64,000 nucleotides of DNA from Paraburkholderia sp. PGU19. GTDB lineage: Bacteria; Pseudomonadota; Gammaproteobacteria; Burkholderiales; Burkholderiaceae. Position 1 is the first letter of the stretch, and every line of letters begins with the position of its first letter. The notes beneath the pieces are model-generated. The model searched no databases. It worked only from the letters and a program-made list of their open reading frames with translations, and was not told where the DNA came from. Position numbers and translations under genes: made by a program. Where the stretch lies: NCBI RefSeq assembly GCF_013426915.1, contig NZ_AP023179.1:310001-374000 (forward strand), read 5' to 3'. Shown piece after piece: positions 27,739 through 36,740 of the stretch.

Positions 27739-28557
27739 TCAACCGAGAACGAGTCCGTTCTCGGTTTGATGGATGTGCTGCAAGGTCGGGTCGGATTCGT
27801 GGATCGCCAGTTGATCAATTCCATAGTCGAACTGACGATAACCGAGTTCAGTTAGAAAAGTCTGAATCGCGTCGCGATCAGACTTGATCATTTCAATCAG
27901 CATGACGGGGCGGTGTCGTTCGAGCACGGGGCGTGCCCCGCGCAAGACGTCGAGTTCCATCCCTTCGACGTCGAGCTTCAAAAAGTCCAGTCGGTCGAGA
28001 TTCAAAGAGGGCAGATCGATCACGGGCACCTTGACGCCGTCCTGCGCGTCGTAAGAGATCGGCTGCCCAATTGCCTCCGTATTCTCGCGTTGACGCAGTT
28101 CCAGACTGCCGAAGCTTGCAGGCCGCGTATAGTCCGGCCGCGGCACGATCATCTCTCCGCAGGTTTCGCCCAGCGCTGCCAGCCTTGCTCGCACGTTCAT
28201 GCAGTTGTTGAGCGCGATGTTGCCCGCCAGCGCGTAATACACAGCTTCCTGCGCTTCGAACGAATGCACCTCGCCCCATCCGTACATATGCCGCGACCAT
28301 TCGATCGTATGCACACCGACGTTCGCTCCGCCGTCGATCGCGAGCACTCCGTCGCCGAAATGGCGGCGGCGCAGGTCGAGAATCAGGAGTGCAAGTTTGA
28401 TTTCGTTGAGATCGAATTGAGACGCCGTGAGCAACTGAAAGCCGACGCCATACATTCCGCCATCGGGACTAATAGCGAAATCGTTCCGGTTAACGATCAT
28501 GTTGCCGTGATTGGTCGAGGCGAGAACGAAGGCGATGGGGCGAGCGGGATATGACAT
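27739..28557 (-). CDS. FkbM-family methyltransferase
   Basis: A 272-residue SAM-dependent methyltransferase of the FkbM type. Motif I is LAIDGGANVGVHTIEWSR, followed by VHSFEAQEAVYYALAGNIAL, DFLKLDVEGMELDVLRGA and PVMLIEMIKSD. Such enzymes usually methylate sugar or polyketide hydroxyls and often belong to surface polysaccharide loci; none is present here. Several stretches are near 45 percent GC, well under the neighbours, which suggests acquisition by transfer. The chemoreceptor stop is only 7 bases from its stop, and a hairpin (27742-27765) lies within its last codons. Confidence 0.85.
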   Translation of the reverse strand: MSYPARPIAFVLASTNHGNMIVNRNDFAISPDGGMYGVGFQLLTASQFDLNEIKLALLILDLRRRHFGDGVLAIDGGANVGVHTIEWSRHMYGWGEVHSFEAQEAVYYALAGNIALNNCMNVRARLAALGETCGEMIVPRPDYTRPASFGSLELRQRENTEAIGQPISYDAQDGVKVPVIDLPSLNLDRLDFLKLDVEGMELDVLRGARPVLERHRPVMLIEMIKSDRDAIQTFLTELGYRQFDYGIDQLAIHESDPTLQHIHQTENGLVLG

Positions 28558-28889
28558 GTGTTTCTCGTTTGAGTCGTGAGTGAAGTGTCGGCAACGAAGG
28601 CAGGGTGAGATGCGTCCGACGAATCGATTGGGTCTGAAAGGCAGGCTTATCTTAAAAAAGCGGCGCGCATGCTTATATAGGACGACTCCTAAAGCGCCGT
28701 GCGCGGCGGGGCACGCCATGCAACCCCGTGACAAAGCCGCGCGGGACAACGTGCATACCCATATGCGAACCCTGTATTTCCCATCGACGCGCGCCTGTGA
28801 GACGATTTAGGGCTCGACACTTCGCGGGCGATGTCAATGTGCCCGCTGTCGAAGGCGAATCCGAAACAAGGCAGTCAAGAGAGAATCAC
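28558..28889. other. 332-base gap before metQ
   Basis: The region should hold divergent promoters for the FkbM and MetQ genes. I see an inverted repeat TAGGA-CGAC-TCCTA near 28678-28691 but no consensus promoter pair and no recognisable SAM riboswitch. Some open frames run through it without motifs. Confidence 0.5.
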
Positions 28890-29702
28890 ATGCAGCGCAG
28901 AACACTCATCAAGGTCTTTTCCGCAGCGCTCGCTTCGGCGGCGCTCGTCACAAGCTTCGGCGCACGCGCCGACGACAAGGTCATCAAGGTAGGCACGATC
29001 AGCGGCCCCGACGCGCAAATCTGGTCGGTAGTACAGAAGGTCGCGAAGCGCGAAGGGCTGAACGTGAAAGTCATCGAGTTCAACGATTACGTGCAGCCGA
29101 ACGCCGCGCTCGACGCAGGCGACCTCGACGCGAACAGCTTCCAGCATCAGCCGTATCTCGACAGTCAGATCAAGCAGCGCGGCTACAAGATTGTCAACGC
29201 CGGCCTGACCTACATCTCGCCGCTCGGCGTCTATTCGAAGAAGCTGAAGTCGCTGAAGGATCTGCCGCAAGGCGCAAAGGTCGCGGTGCCAAACGATCCG
29301 TCGAATGAAAATCGCGCGCTGCTGCTGTTGCAGTCGCAAGGCGTGATCAAGCTGAAGGCGGGCGCGGGCACGAACGGCAGCAATGCGACGCCGCTCGATG
29401 TCGCCGACAATCCGAAGAAGGTGAAGCTGATCGAACTGGACGCAGCGCAATTGCCGCGTTCGCTCTCCGACGTCGACGCTGCTGCGATCAACACGAACTT
29501 TGCGCTGGCAGCCGGCCTGCAGCCGACCAAAGATGCAATCGCGCTCGAAGACGTGCACAGCCCGTACGCGAACCTGATCGCCGTGCGCATCAAGGACAAG
29601 GATCAGCCGTGGGTGAAGAAGCTGGTCGCGGCGTATCAGTCGGAAGACGTGCGCCAGTTCATCAAGACAGAGTTCAAGGGTTCTGTCGTGCCGTCGTTCT
29701 AA
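28890..29702 (+). CDS. MetQ/NlpA-family ABC transporter substrate-binding protein
   Basis: A 270-residue secreted binding protein with an N-terminal signal (LIKVFSAALASAALVTSFGARA, cleaved near residue 25; no lipobox cysteine is seen). VIKVGTISGPDAQIWSVVQ, KVIEFNDYVQPNAALDAGDL and DANSFQHQPYLDSQIKQRGY are family hallmarks of D-methionine binding proteins. No metN ATPase or metI permease is adjacent, so it is an orphan that must use a transporter encoded elsewhere. The ATG at 28890 is preceded by GAGAG. The substrate, methionine or a related compound, is inferred. Confidence 0.85.
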   Translation: MQRRTLIKVFSAALASAALVTSFGARADDKVIKVGTISGPDAQIWSVVQKVAKREGLNVKVIEFNDYVQPNAALDAGDLDANSFQHQPYLDSQIKQRGYKIVNAGLTYISPLGVYSKKLKSLKDLPQGAKVAVPNDPSNENRALLLLQSQGVIKLKAGAGTNGSNATPLDVADNPKKVKLIELDAAQLPRSLSDVDAAAINTNFALAAGLQPTKDAIALEDVHSPYANLIAVRIKDKDQPWVKKLVAAYQSEDVRQFIKTEFKGSVVPSF

Positions 29703-29732
29703 GCGACGCAGCCTGATCGCATGATGTGAAAG

Positions 29733-29765
29733 AAAAGCGCCACGGGAAACCGTGGCGCTTTTTTT
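29733..29765 (+). terminator. Bidirectional intrinsic terminator after metQ
   Basis: AAAAGCGCCACGG (29733-29745) and CCGTGGCGCTTTT (29750-29762) form a perfect stem around GAAA, followed by further T residues. It serves metQ and the convergent MarR-GNAT gene. Confidence 0.9.
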
Positions 29766-29796
29766 ATGCGCGCCGCAAAGGCACGAGACGCTGCCG

Positions 29797-30720
29797 CTAT
29801 AGTGCGCGCTCCCATTGCTCGATGACGAGATCGCGCCCGAAGCGCCATTCCGCTGCCGTCGATATCAGCGCAAAGCCAGCCTGCGTAACGAGCCGCCGCG
29901 CGTCGTCGAGCGAACTCTCGCTTTCGACGGAGAGCGTCCGATATCCCGTGCGCTTCGCGAAGCGCACGCATTCGTTGATCAATTGCGTGCCGATGCCGAG
30001 CCTCCGCGCGTCCGGTTCGACATACAGCATACGCACACTCGCCTGCATGTCGGATGCCGCCGCGACGAGCGCCGAACCGACGATCAAGCCATCCTGTTCC
30101 GCGACCCAGCAGATTTCGCGCAACGTGTCGTGACCCTGCGCGAAGCGCGCAGCCTGCTGCGCGAGCAGCGCTTCGAACGTGTGATCCCAGCCATGGCCAT
30201 ATGCGAACAGCTGCGCCTGGCGCGAAACCAGCCAACCGTATTCGCCCGCACGCGGCGCGCGCAGCGTGACGATGCTATGCCGCGGCCGCTCGTCGAGCAG
30301 GCGCTCGATCAGCTTCATCGCGTGGATCAGTTGATCCTGCGAATGCGGCGCGAGCCGCGCGAGCACGGCGCCGACCTCGTCGAGGGCGGCGGCGTCGAGC
30401 GGCTGATACGCGGCAAGTCCCGCCTCGGTCAACGAGACGAGCGACTGGCGCGCGTCGATCTCCGACGTCCGCCGCGAAATCAGGTTGCGCCGCTCGAAGC
30501 TCGACAGCAGCCGGCTCAGATAGCCGCTGTCGATGCCGAGATTGCGCGCAAGCGCCGCCGCCGTCTGGTGCTCGCTGCGCGACAGCTCGTGCATGACGCG
30601 CACCTCGGTCAGCGAATACGGGCTTTTCTGCAGATGTTCGTGCAGCGCCCCAATGTGCTGCGTATAAAAACGATTGAAATGGCGGACGGCTTCCGCCCGG
30701 ACTATAGCGGGATCGTTCAC
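29797..30720 (-). CDS. MarR-type regulator fused to a GNAT acetyltransferase
   Basis: A 307-residue two-domain protein. Residues about 1-145 form a MarR winged helix (TEVRVMHELSRSEHQTAAAL, GIDSGYLSRLLSSFERRNLI), and about 150-307 form a GNAT acetyltransferase with the acetyl-CoA loop EPDARRLGIGTQLINECVRFA. Such fusions are frequent in soil proteobacteria; the acetylation target and the DNA target are unknown. It faces away from the nag operon and shares a 377-base control region with it. Confidence 0.88.
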   Translation of the reverse strand: MNDPAIVRAEAVRHFNRFYTQHIGALHEHLQKSPYSLTEVRVMHELSRSEHQTAAALARNLGIDSGYLSRLLSSFERRNLISRRTSEIDARQSLVSLTEAGLAAYQPLDAAALDEVGAVLARLAPHSQDQLIHAMKLIERLLDERPRHSIVTLRAPRAGEYGWLVSRQAQLFAYGHGWDHTFEALLAQQAARFAQGHDTLREICWVAEQDGLIVGSALVAAASDMQASVRMLYVEPDARRLGIGTQLINECVRFAKRTGYRTLSVESESSLDDARRLVTQAGFALISTAAEWRFGRDLVIEQWERAL

Positions 30721-30877
30721 CGTTTCCGCTCCCCGTATTGGCCTGTCATTCGGTTCACCAAGCTATGTTGTTTCCATCGAGTGATCGCTCGCGAATTTCG
30801 AAGTTTGCACCAGATCGTTAATAAAGAGGTATGACATTTGCGGGTTAACGCACGTAACTTGACAGACGATTCGTGCG

Positions 30878-30897
30878 GACCAGTTGGACAACTGGTC
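30878..30897. promoter_or_regulatory. Perfect 20-bp palindrome upstream of the nag operon
   Basis: GACCAGTTGGACAACTGGTC has two 9-base arms and a 2-base centre. The ACTGGTC and GACCAGT parts match half-sites of GntR-family NagR/DasR operators, but here they point outward. It could also be the operator of the divergent MarR-GNAT gene. Confidence 0.55.
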
Positions 30898-31000
30898 TCA
30901 GATACGGGAATGCCCTAATGCCAGTGGTCTGTCAGTTGGAAACCGCTTAATTCCCGGAATTCCTTATCAGACAAGGGTTTGCTTGATGTAGACCAGCTTG

Positions 31001-31022
31001 ATACCACCTCGTTGACTGGTAT
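31001..31022. promoter_or_regulatory. Putative NagR operator overlapping the nag promoter
   Basis: ATACCA (31001-31006) and TGGTAT (31017-31022) form an inverted repeat with a 10-base spacer that overlaps the -35 element. TGGTAT/ATACCA half-sites are typical of NagR/NagQ operators, so binding would block RNA polymerase. Confidence 0.5.
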
Positions 31023-31039
31023 TATGGTGGTTATATAAT
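31012..31039 (+). promoter_or_regulatory. Promoter of the nag operon
   Basis: TTGACT (31012-31017) and TATAAT (31034-31039) are spaced by 16 bases, close to the sigma-70 consensus. Transcription would start near 31046, about 50 bases before the GntR gene. Confidence 0.7.
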
Positions 31040-31097
31040 GGGCTCCAATTTCGCAGGCCGAGCAGTCCAGTCTCCTCACGATCCCCGACCGAGCCAT

Positions 31098-31832
31098 ATG
31101 GAAACCCGTTGGTCCGCACTGACACCTGACGTCCACAACGTCACGCCGCTCTACTTGCAGCTCGCCCGCAATCTGGCGACGGCGATCCATTGCGGCGTGT
31201 GGTCGGCGGGTGAGGCACTGCCGTCGGAGCGCTCGTTGTCCGATGCGATCGGCGTGTCGCGTATCACGGCGCGCAAGGCGATTGCGCTGCTGGTCGAGCA
31301 AGGCTTGATCCGGCGCGCGCGCGGCGCCGGCAGCTTCATCACGCCGCGCGTCGAAGATCCGCTGTCGCGTCTCACCGGCTTCACCAAGAAGATGGAGCAG
31401 CGTGGCTTCCGTCCGGATTCGATATGGCTCGAACGCGAGGTCCGCAGCGCGACGCGCGACGAGATCGTGCATCTGGGTCTCTCGCCGGGCGCGTCCGTCG
31501 CGAGCCTGCGCCGTTTGCGCCGCGCCGACGGCATCGTGATGGCGGTCGAGCATTCGTCGTTGCCCGTGTCGATCGTGTCCGATCCGCAGGCCATCGGCGG
31601 CTCGCTCTACAGCTACCTCGAACAGCGCGGCTTGCCCGTCGTTCGCGCGCTGCAGCACTTTCGCGCCGTCAACGCGTCGAGCGAAATCTCGACGCTGATG
31701 GACATCGAACAAGGCAGCGCGCTGTTGCTGATCACGCGCGTGGGCTACAGCGCGGATCAGCGCGCCATCGAACTCACCGATACCTATTGCCGGGACGACT
31801 ACTACGACTTCGTCGCTGAACTGCGGCTGTGA
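31098..31832 (+). CDS. GntR-family regulator of GlcNAc catabolism (NagR-like)
   Basis: A 244-residue GntR/HutC regulator: winged helix (about 15-85, with ALPSERSLSDAIGVSRITAR and LIRRARGAGSFI) and a UTRA effector domain (about 95-240, FTKKMEQRGFRPDS, RLRRADGIVMAVEHSSLP, YCRDDYYDFVAEL). UTRA regulators of nag genes respond to GlcNAc-6-P or glucosamine-6-P. It is the first gene of an operon with nagA, an SIS protein and a PTS, so it very probably controls this operon and itself. The ATG at 31098 is favoured over an upstream ATG at 31038 that overlaps the -10 element. Confidence 0.88.
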   Translation: METRWSALTPDVHNVTPLYLQLARNLATAIHCGVWSAGEALPSERSLSDAIGVSRITARKAIALLVEQGLIRRARGAGSFITPRVEDPLSRLTGFTKKMEQRGFRPDSIWLEREVRSATRDEIVHLGLSPGASVASLRRLRRADGIVMAVEHSSLPVSIVSDPQAIGGSLYSYLEQRGLPVVRALQHFRAVNASSEISTLMDIEQGSALLLITRVGYSADQRAIELTDTYCRDDYYDFVAELRL

Positions 31833-31923
31833 CCTGGCGCGCTGACAGGCGCGACGGCAGACAAACGGAACGCACGCGGCGCGAATCAGTCACGCACTGC
31901 ATAACGCAACATCAGAGAGACTC

Positions 31924-33026
31924 ATGCTGACCGGAAACATACTCACCCCGAAGGCTGGATCCACGGCACGATCGAATCCGCAAACGGCCGTATCACAGCC
32001 ATCACGGGCAACGCCGCCGATCCGTCGACCAACGACGCGCCGTACATCCTGCCCGGCTTCATCGACCTGCACGTGCATGGCGGTGGCGGCGCCGACGTGA
32101 TGGAAGCGGGCAACGCGATCGAGACGATCACGCGTACGCATGCGCGCTTCGGCACGACGAGCCTGCTGGCCACCACGATGACGGCGCCGCGCGACGAGCT
32201 GATGGCCGTCGTCGCGGGTCTCGGCGACGTCGCGAAGAACCGCGTGCCGGGCGGCGCGCGCGTGCTCGGCGTGCACCTCGAAGGTCCGTACATCAATCCC
32301 GGCAAGCTCGGCGCGCAACCTGACGCGGCCGTGTCGGCCGTGCTCGACGAAGTGCTGAAGTATCTGTCGATCGCTCCCATCCGCGTGGTCACGATCGCGC
32401 CGGAAATCTCCGGCCACATGGACATCATCTCCGAGATCAACGCGCGCGGCGTGCGCGTGCAGCTTGGCCACTCGCTCGGTACGTACGACGACGCCATCGC
32501 CGCGATGAAGCATGGTGCGCGCAGCTTCACGCACCTGTTCAACGCGATGTCGCCGCTACATCACCGCAATCCGGGGATGGTCGGCGCGGCGCTCGCGCAT
32601 GCCGAATACGCGGAAATCATTCCCGACCTGCTGCACGTCCATCCGGGCGCGATCCGCGCAGCGATGCGCGCGATTCCGCGTCTCTACGTGGTGACGGACA
32701 GCACGTCGGCGACGGGCATGCCTGACGGCGAATATCGCCTCGGCAGCCAGCACGTGACGAAGTGCCTCGGCGGCGTGCGCCTTGCCGACGGCACGCTCGC
32801 AGGCAGCACGCTGACGATGGATCAGGCGCTGCGCAACCTCGTATCGCTCGGCCTGCCGATGGCCGATGTGTCAAACCGTATGTCCCGCTACGCCGCCGAC
32901 TATCTCGGTCTCGAAGACCGCGGCCGTCTCGCGCGCGGCGCGTGGGCAGACATCGTCGTGTTCGATCGCGAACTGGCGTTGACGGCGACTTACGTCGAAG
33001 GAGAATCGATTGTCGAATATGCTTAA
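31924..33026 (+). pseudogene. nagA: N-acetylglucosamine-6-phosphate deacetylase, frameshifted near the start
   Basis: The gene encodes the enzyme that removes acetate from GlcNAc-6-P. The ATG at 31924 reads MLTGNILTP, then leaves frame: the following conserved GWIHGTIESANGRIT lies in another frame from 31953 on. Restoring one C in the run CCCC at 31946-31949 joins them into a normal protein of about 367 residues with FIDLHVHGGG (metal histidines), HLEGPYINPGKLGAQP and VTDSTSATGMPDGEY. Without this base, the only start in the main frame is the GTG at 32073, inside the HxH metal motif. It is either a recent mutation or a sequencing error in a homopolymer; the rest of the frame is intact to 33026. 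Confidence 0.85.
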
Positions 33027-34029
33027 AGAGGCGCTGGCGTCCGCTGACGTGGTCGCCGCGCAACTCAACGATACGTCGCGCGTGGAAGCGCTCGCGGCCC
33101 GTCTCGCACAGGAGCCGCGTCATGTCGCGCTGACGGTCGCGCGCGGCAGCTCGGATCACGCGGCGAGTTACTTCGCCTCGCTGACGATGAGCCGCGTCGG
33201 CTTGCCCGTCGCGTCGCTGCCGATGTCGGTCGCGACCCTTCAACAAGCGCCGCTGCAGGTGCGCAATCAGCTTGCGCTCGGCTTCTCGCAATCGGGCAAG
33301 AGCCCCGATCTGGTCGGCACGATGCGGGCACTGCGCGAAGCGGGTGCGCTGACCGTGGCCGCCGTCAACGTGCCCGGCTCGCCGCTCGAAGACGCGTGCG
33401 AGTTTTATCTGCCGCTGCTTGCCGGTCCCGAACTGAGCGTCGCGGCAACCAAGAGCTATATCGCAATGCTGTCGGTGTCGGCGCAACTCGTCGCGCATTG
33501 GCAGAAGGACGAAGCGCTGCTCGACGGCTTGAAGTCACTGCCAGACGCACTGCGCCGTGCGGGCGCGCTCGACTGGTCGAAGGCCGTCGATGAACTGCGC
33601 GACGCCGAACGCATGATCGTGATCGGCCGTGGTCTCGGCCTCGCGATCGCGCAGGAAGCGGCGTTGAAGCTGAAGGAAACGTCGGGCATTCAGGCCGAAG
33701 CGTTTTCGAGCGCAGAAGTGCGTCACGGTCCGATGGAACTGATCGACCGCGACTATCCGCTGCTCGTGTTCGCCCCGCGCGGACCGGAGCAGGCGGGCCT
33801 GTTGCAACTCGCACGAGACATGCAGGCGCGCGGCGCGCGCGTGCTTCTCGCCGCCGATCCAGCCGATGTACCCGAATCCACCTTGCCGCTCGTATCGACA
33901 GCGCACGCGGCGCTCGATCCGATTGCCGCAATCCTTTCTTTCTATGTGATGGCTGCCGGCCTCGCCGCCGCTCGCGGACGCAATCCTGATGCGCCGCGCC
34001 ATCTGATGAAAGTCACCGAAACTCATTGA
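33010..34029 (+). CDS. SIS-domain sugar-phosphate deaminase/isomerase (NagB-II type)
   Basis: A 339-residue protein with two SIS domains and no glutaminase part. RGSSDHAASYFA, GFSQSGKSPDLVGTM, ELSVAATKSYIAML and AEAFSSAEVRHGPMELID match the isomerase half of GlmS. In nag operons such proteins act as glucosamine-6-phosphate deaminases (NagB-II), giving fructose-6-phosphate, and no classic nagB is present here. The TTG at 33010 is preferred because AAGGAGA sits 6 bases ahead; the ATG at 33019 would be too far. The gene overlaps the nagA end by 17 bases. Confidence 0.82.
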   Translation: MSNMLKEALASADVVAAQLNDTSRVEALAARLAQEPRHVALTVARGSSDHAASYFASLTMSRVGLPVASLPMSVATLQQAPLQVRNQLALGFSQSGKSPDLVGTMRALREAGALTVAAVNVPGSPLEDACEFYLPLLAGPELSVAATKSYIAMLSVSAQLVAHWQKDEALLDGLKSLPDALRRAGALDWSKAVDELRDAERMIVIGRGLGLAIAQEAALKLKETSGIQAEAFSSAEVRHGPMELIDRDYPLLVFAPRGPEQAGLLQLARDMQARGARVLLAADPADVPESTLPLVSTAHAALDPIAAILSFYVMAAGLAAARGRNPDAPRHLMKVTETH

Positions 34030-34036
34030 TCGAGAG

Positions 34037-36631
34037 ATGCAGATGCGACGTGTCGAGGAGTCCCGTTTGAAGAGCCATTCCGAAGGCCATATTGTCCTGC
34101 TCGCGCCGATGACGGGTCCCGTCGTCCCGCTCGCGAAGGTGCCCGACCCGGTGTTTTCGGGCGGCATGTTCGGCGACGGCATCGGTATCGATCCGCTGGA
34201 AGGCAAGCTCGTGGCGCCATGCGACGGCGTCGTGATGCATCTGGCGCGCACCGGCCACGCCGTCACGATCACGACGGCGGAAGGCGCCGAAATCCTGCTG
34301 CATATTGGTATCGACACGGTCGAGCTGAACGGCAAGGGCTTTGCGCCGCTGATCGAGCAGGGCGCGACCGTGCGTGCGGGCGACGTGCTGATTGAGTTCG
34401 ATCAGGATGCCGTTGCGCGCAGTGCGCCGAGTCTTGTTTCGGTGATCGCGATTGCGAACTCGGATGCGTTCGAGATCGTCGAGCGGGCCGCGGCTGATGG
34501 CGTACTCAAGGCAGGCCAGTCGCCGCTCCTCACGCTGCGTGTGCGCGACGGTGCGGCCGTGGCGGCATCGCGCGAAGCGTCGAGCGTGAGCGAAGAAGCG
34601 CGCCAGACGATCGTGCTCGAACATGCTGGCGGTCTGCATGCGCGTCCCGCAGCACGGGCGCGCGAAGTGGCGCGCGGTCTCGATGCGCGCGTCGAAGTGC
34701 GTTTTGAAGGCAAGAAGGCGGCGATCGAAAGCGTCGTTGGCTTGCTCGGTTTGGGCGCGGGGCAGGGCGCGACGGTCGAGATCGTCGGTATCGGCGCGCA
34801 GGCTGGTGCGGCCGTCGAGGCGGTAGTGCGCGAACTGACGCGTGAGGCGCACGGCGAAGCGGAAGAAAAGCCCGCGCGCCAACTGTCGCCGGCGCCCGTC
34901 GCGGCTGTGCCGAAGACGGGCGAGTCGCTCGCGCCGAACACGCTCGCGGGCGTGTGCGCGGCGCCCGGCATCGCCGTCGGCAAGCTCGTGCGCTGGGACG
35001 ACGCCGACATCGATCCGCCGGAGACTACGGACAACACGTCCGCCGCCGAAAGCCGCGCGCTCGACAAGGCAATCGCCGCCGTCGACGCCGAACTGAACAC
35101 GACCGTGCGCGACGCGTCGCAACGCGGCGCGCATGGCGAAGCGGGCATTTTCGCGGTGCATCGCGTGCTGCTCGAAGACCCGACGCTGATCGACGCCGCG
35201 CGCGATCTGATCAGCCTCGGCAAGAGCGCTGGCTTTGCATGGCGCGAAGCGATCCGTGCGCAGATCGGCGTGCTGTCGAACGTCGGCGATGCGCTGCTCG
35301 CCGAACGTGCCGCCGATTTGCGCGATATCGAGAAGCGCGTGCTGCGCGCGCTCGGTTACTCGAACGCGGCTTCGCGTTCGCTGCCCGATGAGGCCGTGCT
35401 GAGCGCGGACGAATTCACGCCGTCCGATCTGTCGTCGCTCGATCGTAAACGTGTCACGGCACTCGTGATGGCGCGCGGCGGCGCGACCTCGCATGCGGCG
35501 ATCATCGCGCGTCAGGCGGGCATTCCCGCGCTGGTCGCGATGGGCGACGCGCTGCACGCAATCGCCGACGGCACGCAGGTCGTGGTCGACGCGACGGCGG
35601 GCCGTCTGGAATACGCGCCGAGCGCACTCGATGTCGAACGCGCGCGCAATGAGCGTGAGCGTCTGGCCGGCGTGCGCGAAGTGAATCGCCGCACGTCGCA
35701 GCAAGCCGCCGCCACCAGCGACGGCCGCGCGATCGAAGTCGCCGCCAACATCGCGACACTCGACGATGCAACCACTGCCGTCGATAACGGCGCAGACGCC
35801 GTGGGCCTGCTGCGCACGGAGCTGCTGTTCATCCATCGCCAGGCGGCGCCGAGCGTCGACGAACATCGCCAGAGCTATCAGTCGATCGTCGAGGCGCTGA
35901 AGGGCCGCACGGCCATCATCCGTACGCTCGACGTCGGCGCGGACAAGGAAGTCGATTACCTGACGCTGGCGCCCGAACCGAACCCGGCGCTCGGCCTGCG
36001 CGGCATCCGTCTCGCGCTGGTGCGCCCGGATCTGCTCGAAGACCAGTTGCGCGGCCTGCTCGCGGTTCAGCCGCTCGGCAAGGTGCGCATTCTGCTGCCG
36101 ATGGTCACGGACGTGGGCGAACTCGTGCGGCTGCGCAAGCGCATCGACGAACTCGCCGCAGAGGCGGGCCGCGCCGAGAAGATCGAAGTCGGCGTGATGA
36201 TCGAAGTGCCGTCGGCGGCGCTGCTCGCCGATCAACTGTCGAAGCACGCGGACTTTTTGTCGATCGGCACCAACGATCTCACGCAATACACGCTCGCCAT
36301 GGACCGCTGCCAGCCGGATCTCGCCGCGCAGGCGGACGGCCTGCATCCGGCCGTGCTGCGCCTCGTTTCAGCGGCGGTGCAGGGCGCCGACAAGCACGGC
36401 AAGTGGGTTGGCGTGTGCGGCGCGCTGGCAGGCGATCCGCTCGCGGTGCCGCTGCTCGTCGGCCTTGGCGTGACGGAACTGTCCGTTGATCCCGTATCCG
36501 TGCCAGGCATCAAGGCGCGCGTGCGCAAACTCGATTATCAGTTGTGCCGTCAGCGCGCCCAGGACGCTCTGGCGCTCGAATCGGCACAAGCGGTAAGAGC
36601 CCTGAGCCGCGAAATCTGGCCGCAAGACTGA
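34037..36631 (+). CDS. Multiphosphoryl protein EIIA(Glc)-HPr-EI
   Basis: An 864-residue fusion of three PTS proteins. Residues about 15-150 are EIIA of the glucose family with His74 and the phosphorylated His89 (EILLHIGIDTVELNGKGF); about 190-275 are HPr with His201 in GGLHARPAARARE; about 310-864 are enzyme I with His486 in GGATSHAAIIARQ, LLRTELLFIH, SIGTNDLTQYTLAM and VGVCGALAGD. It carries phosphate from PEP to the GlcNAc permease encoded next. The HPr part lacks an obvious Ser46 site in KAAIESVVGLLGL context, though a serine is present. It starts 7 bases after the SIS gene. Confidence 0.93.
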   Translation: MQMRRVEESRLKSHSEGHIVLLAPMTGPVVPLAKVPDPVFSGGMFGDGIGIDPLEGKLVAPCDGVVMHLARTGHAVTITTAEGAEILLHIGIDTVELNGKGFAPLIEQGATVRAGDVLIEFDQDAVARSAPSLVSVIAIANSDAFEIVERAAADGVLKAGQSPLLTLRVRDGAAVAASREASSVSEEARQTIVLEHAGGLHARPAARAREVARGLDARVEVRFEGKKAAIESVVGLLGLGAGQGATVEIVGIGAQAGAAVEAVVRELTREAHGEAEEKPARQLSPAPVAAVPKTGESLAPNTLAGVCAAPGIAVGKLVRWDDADIDPPETTDNTSAAESRALDKAIAAVDAELNTTVRDASQRGAHGEAGIFAVHRVLLEDPTLIDAARDLISLGKSAGFAWREAIRAQIGVLSNVGDALLAERAADLRDIEKRVLRALGYSNAASRSLPDEAVLSADEFTPSDLSSLDRKRVTALVMARGGATSHAAIIARQAGIPALVAMGDALHAIADGTQVVVDATAGRLEYAPSALDVERARNERERLAGVREVNRRTSQQAAATSDGRAIEVAANIATLDDATTAVDNGADAVGLLRTELLFIHRQAAPSVDEHRQSYQSIVEALKGRTAIIRTLDVGADKEVDYLTLAPEPNPALGLRGIRLALVRPDLLEDQLRGLLAVQPLGKVRILLPMVTDVGELVRLRKRIDELAAEAGRAEKIEVGVMIEVPSAALLADQLSKHADFLSIGTNDLTQYTLAMDRCQPDLAAQADGLHPAVLRLVSAAVQGADKHGKWVGVCGALAGDPLAVPLLVGLGVTELSVDPVSVPGIKARVRKLDYQLCRQRAQDALALESAQAVRALSREIWPQD

Positions 36632-36740
36632 CGGCGCTTGCGTCGCAACCAGTCTGAAAAACCAGATCCGTCAGCTCGACATTTCAACCAGCAAGTAAAG
36701 CAATTACGCAACTACACGAGACAAAGGAGTGGAGGTATCA

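Noticed and set aside
28560..28889. SAM riboswitch ahead of metQ
   Set aside because: No recognisable SAM-I or SAM-II core was visible by eye; only a small inverted repeat was found.
31924..32098. Short frame from the nagA ATG as a separate small gene
   Set aside because: Its first nine codons match the start of NagA and the remainder is out-of-frame nagA, so it is better explained by a frameshift.
34013..36346. A 777-codon open frame opposite the EIIA-HPr-EI gene
   Set aside because: Same reason: composition typical of antisense frames in high-GC DNA; the plus-strand protein has all PTS active-site motifs.
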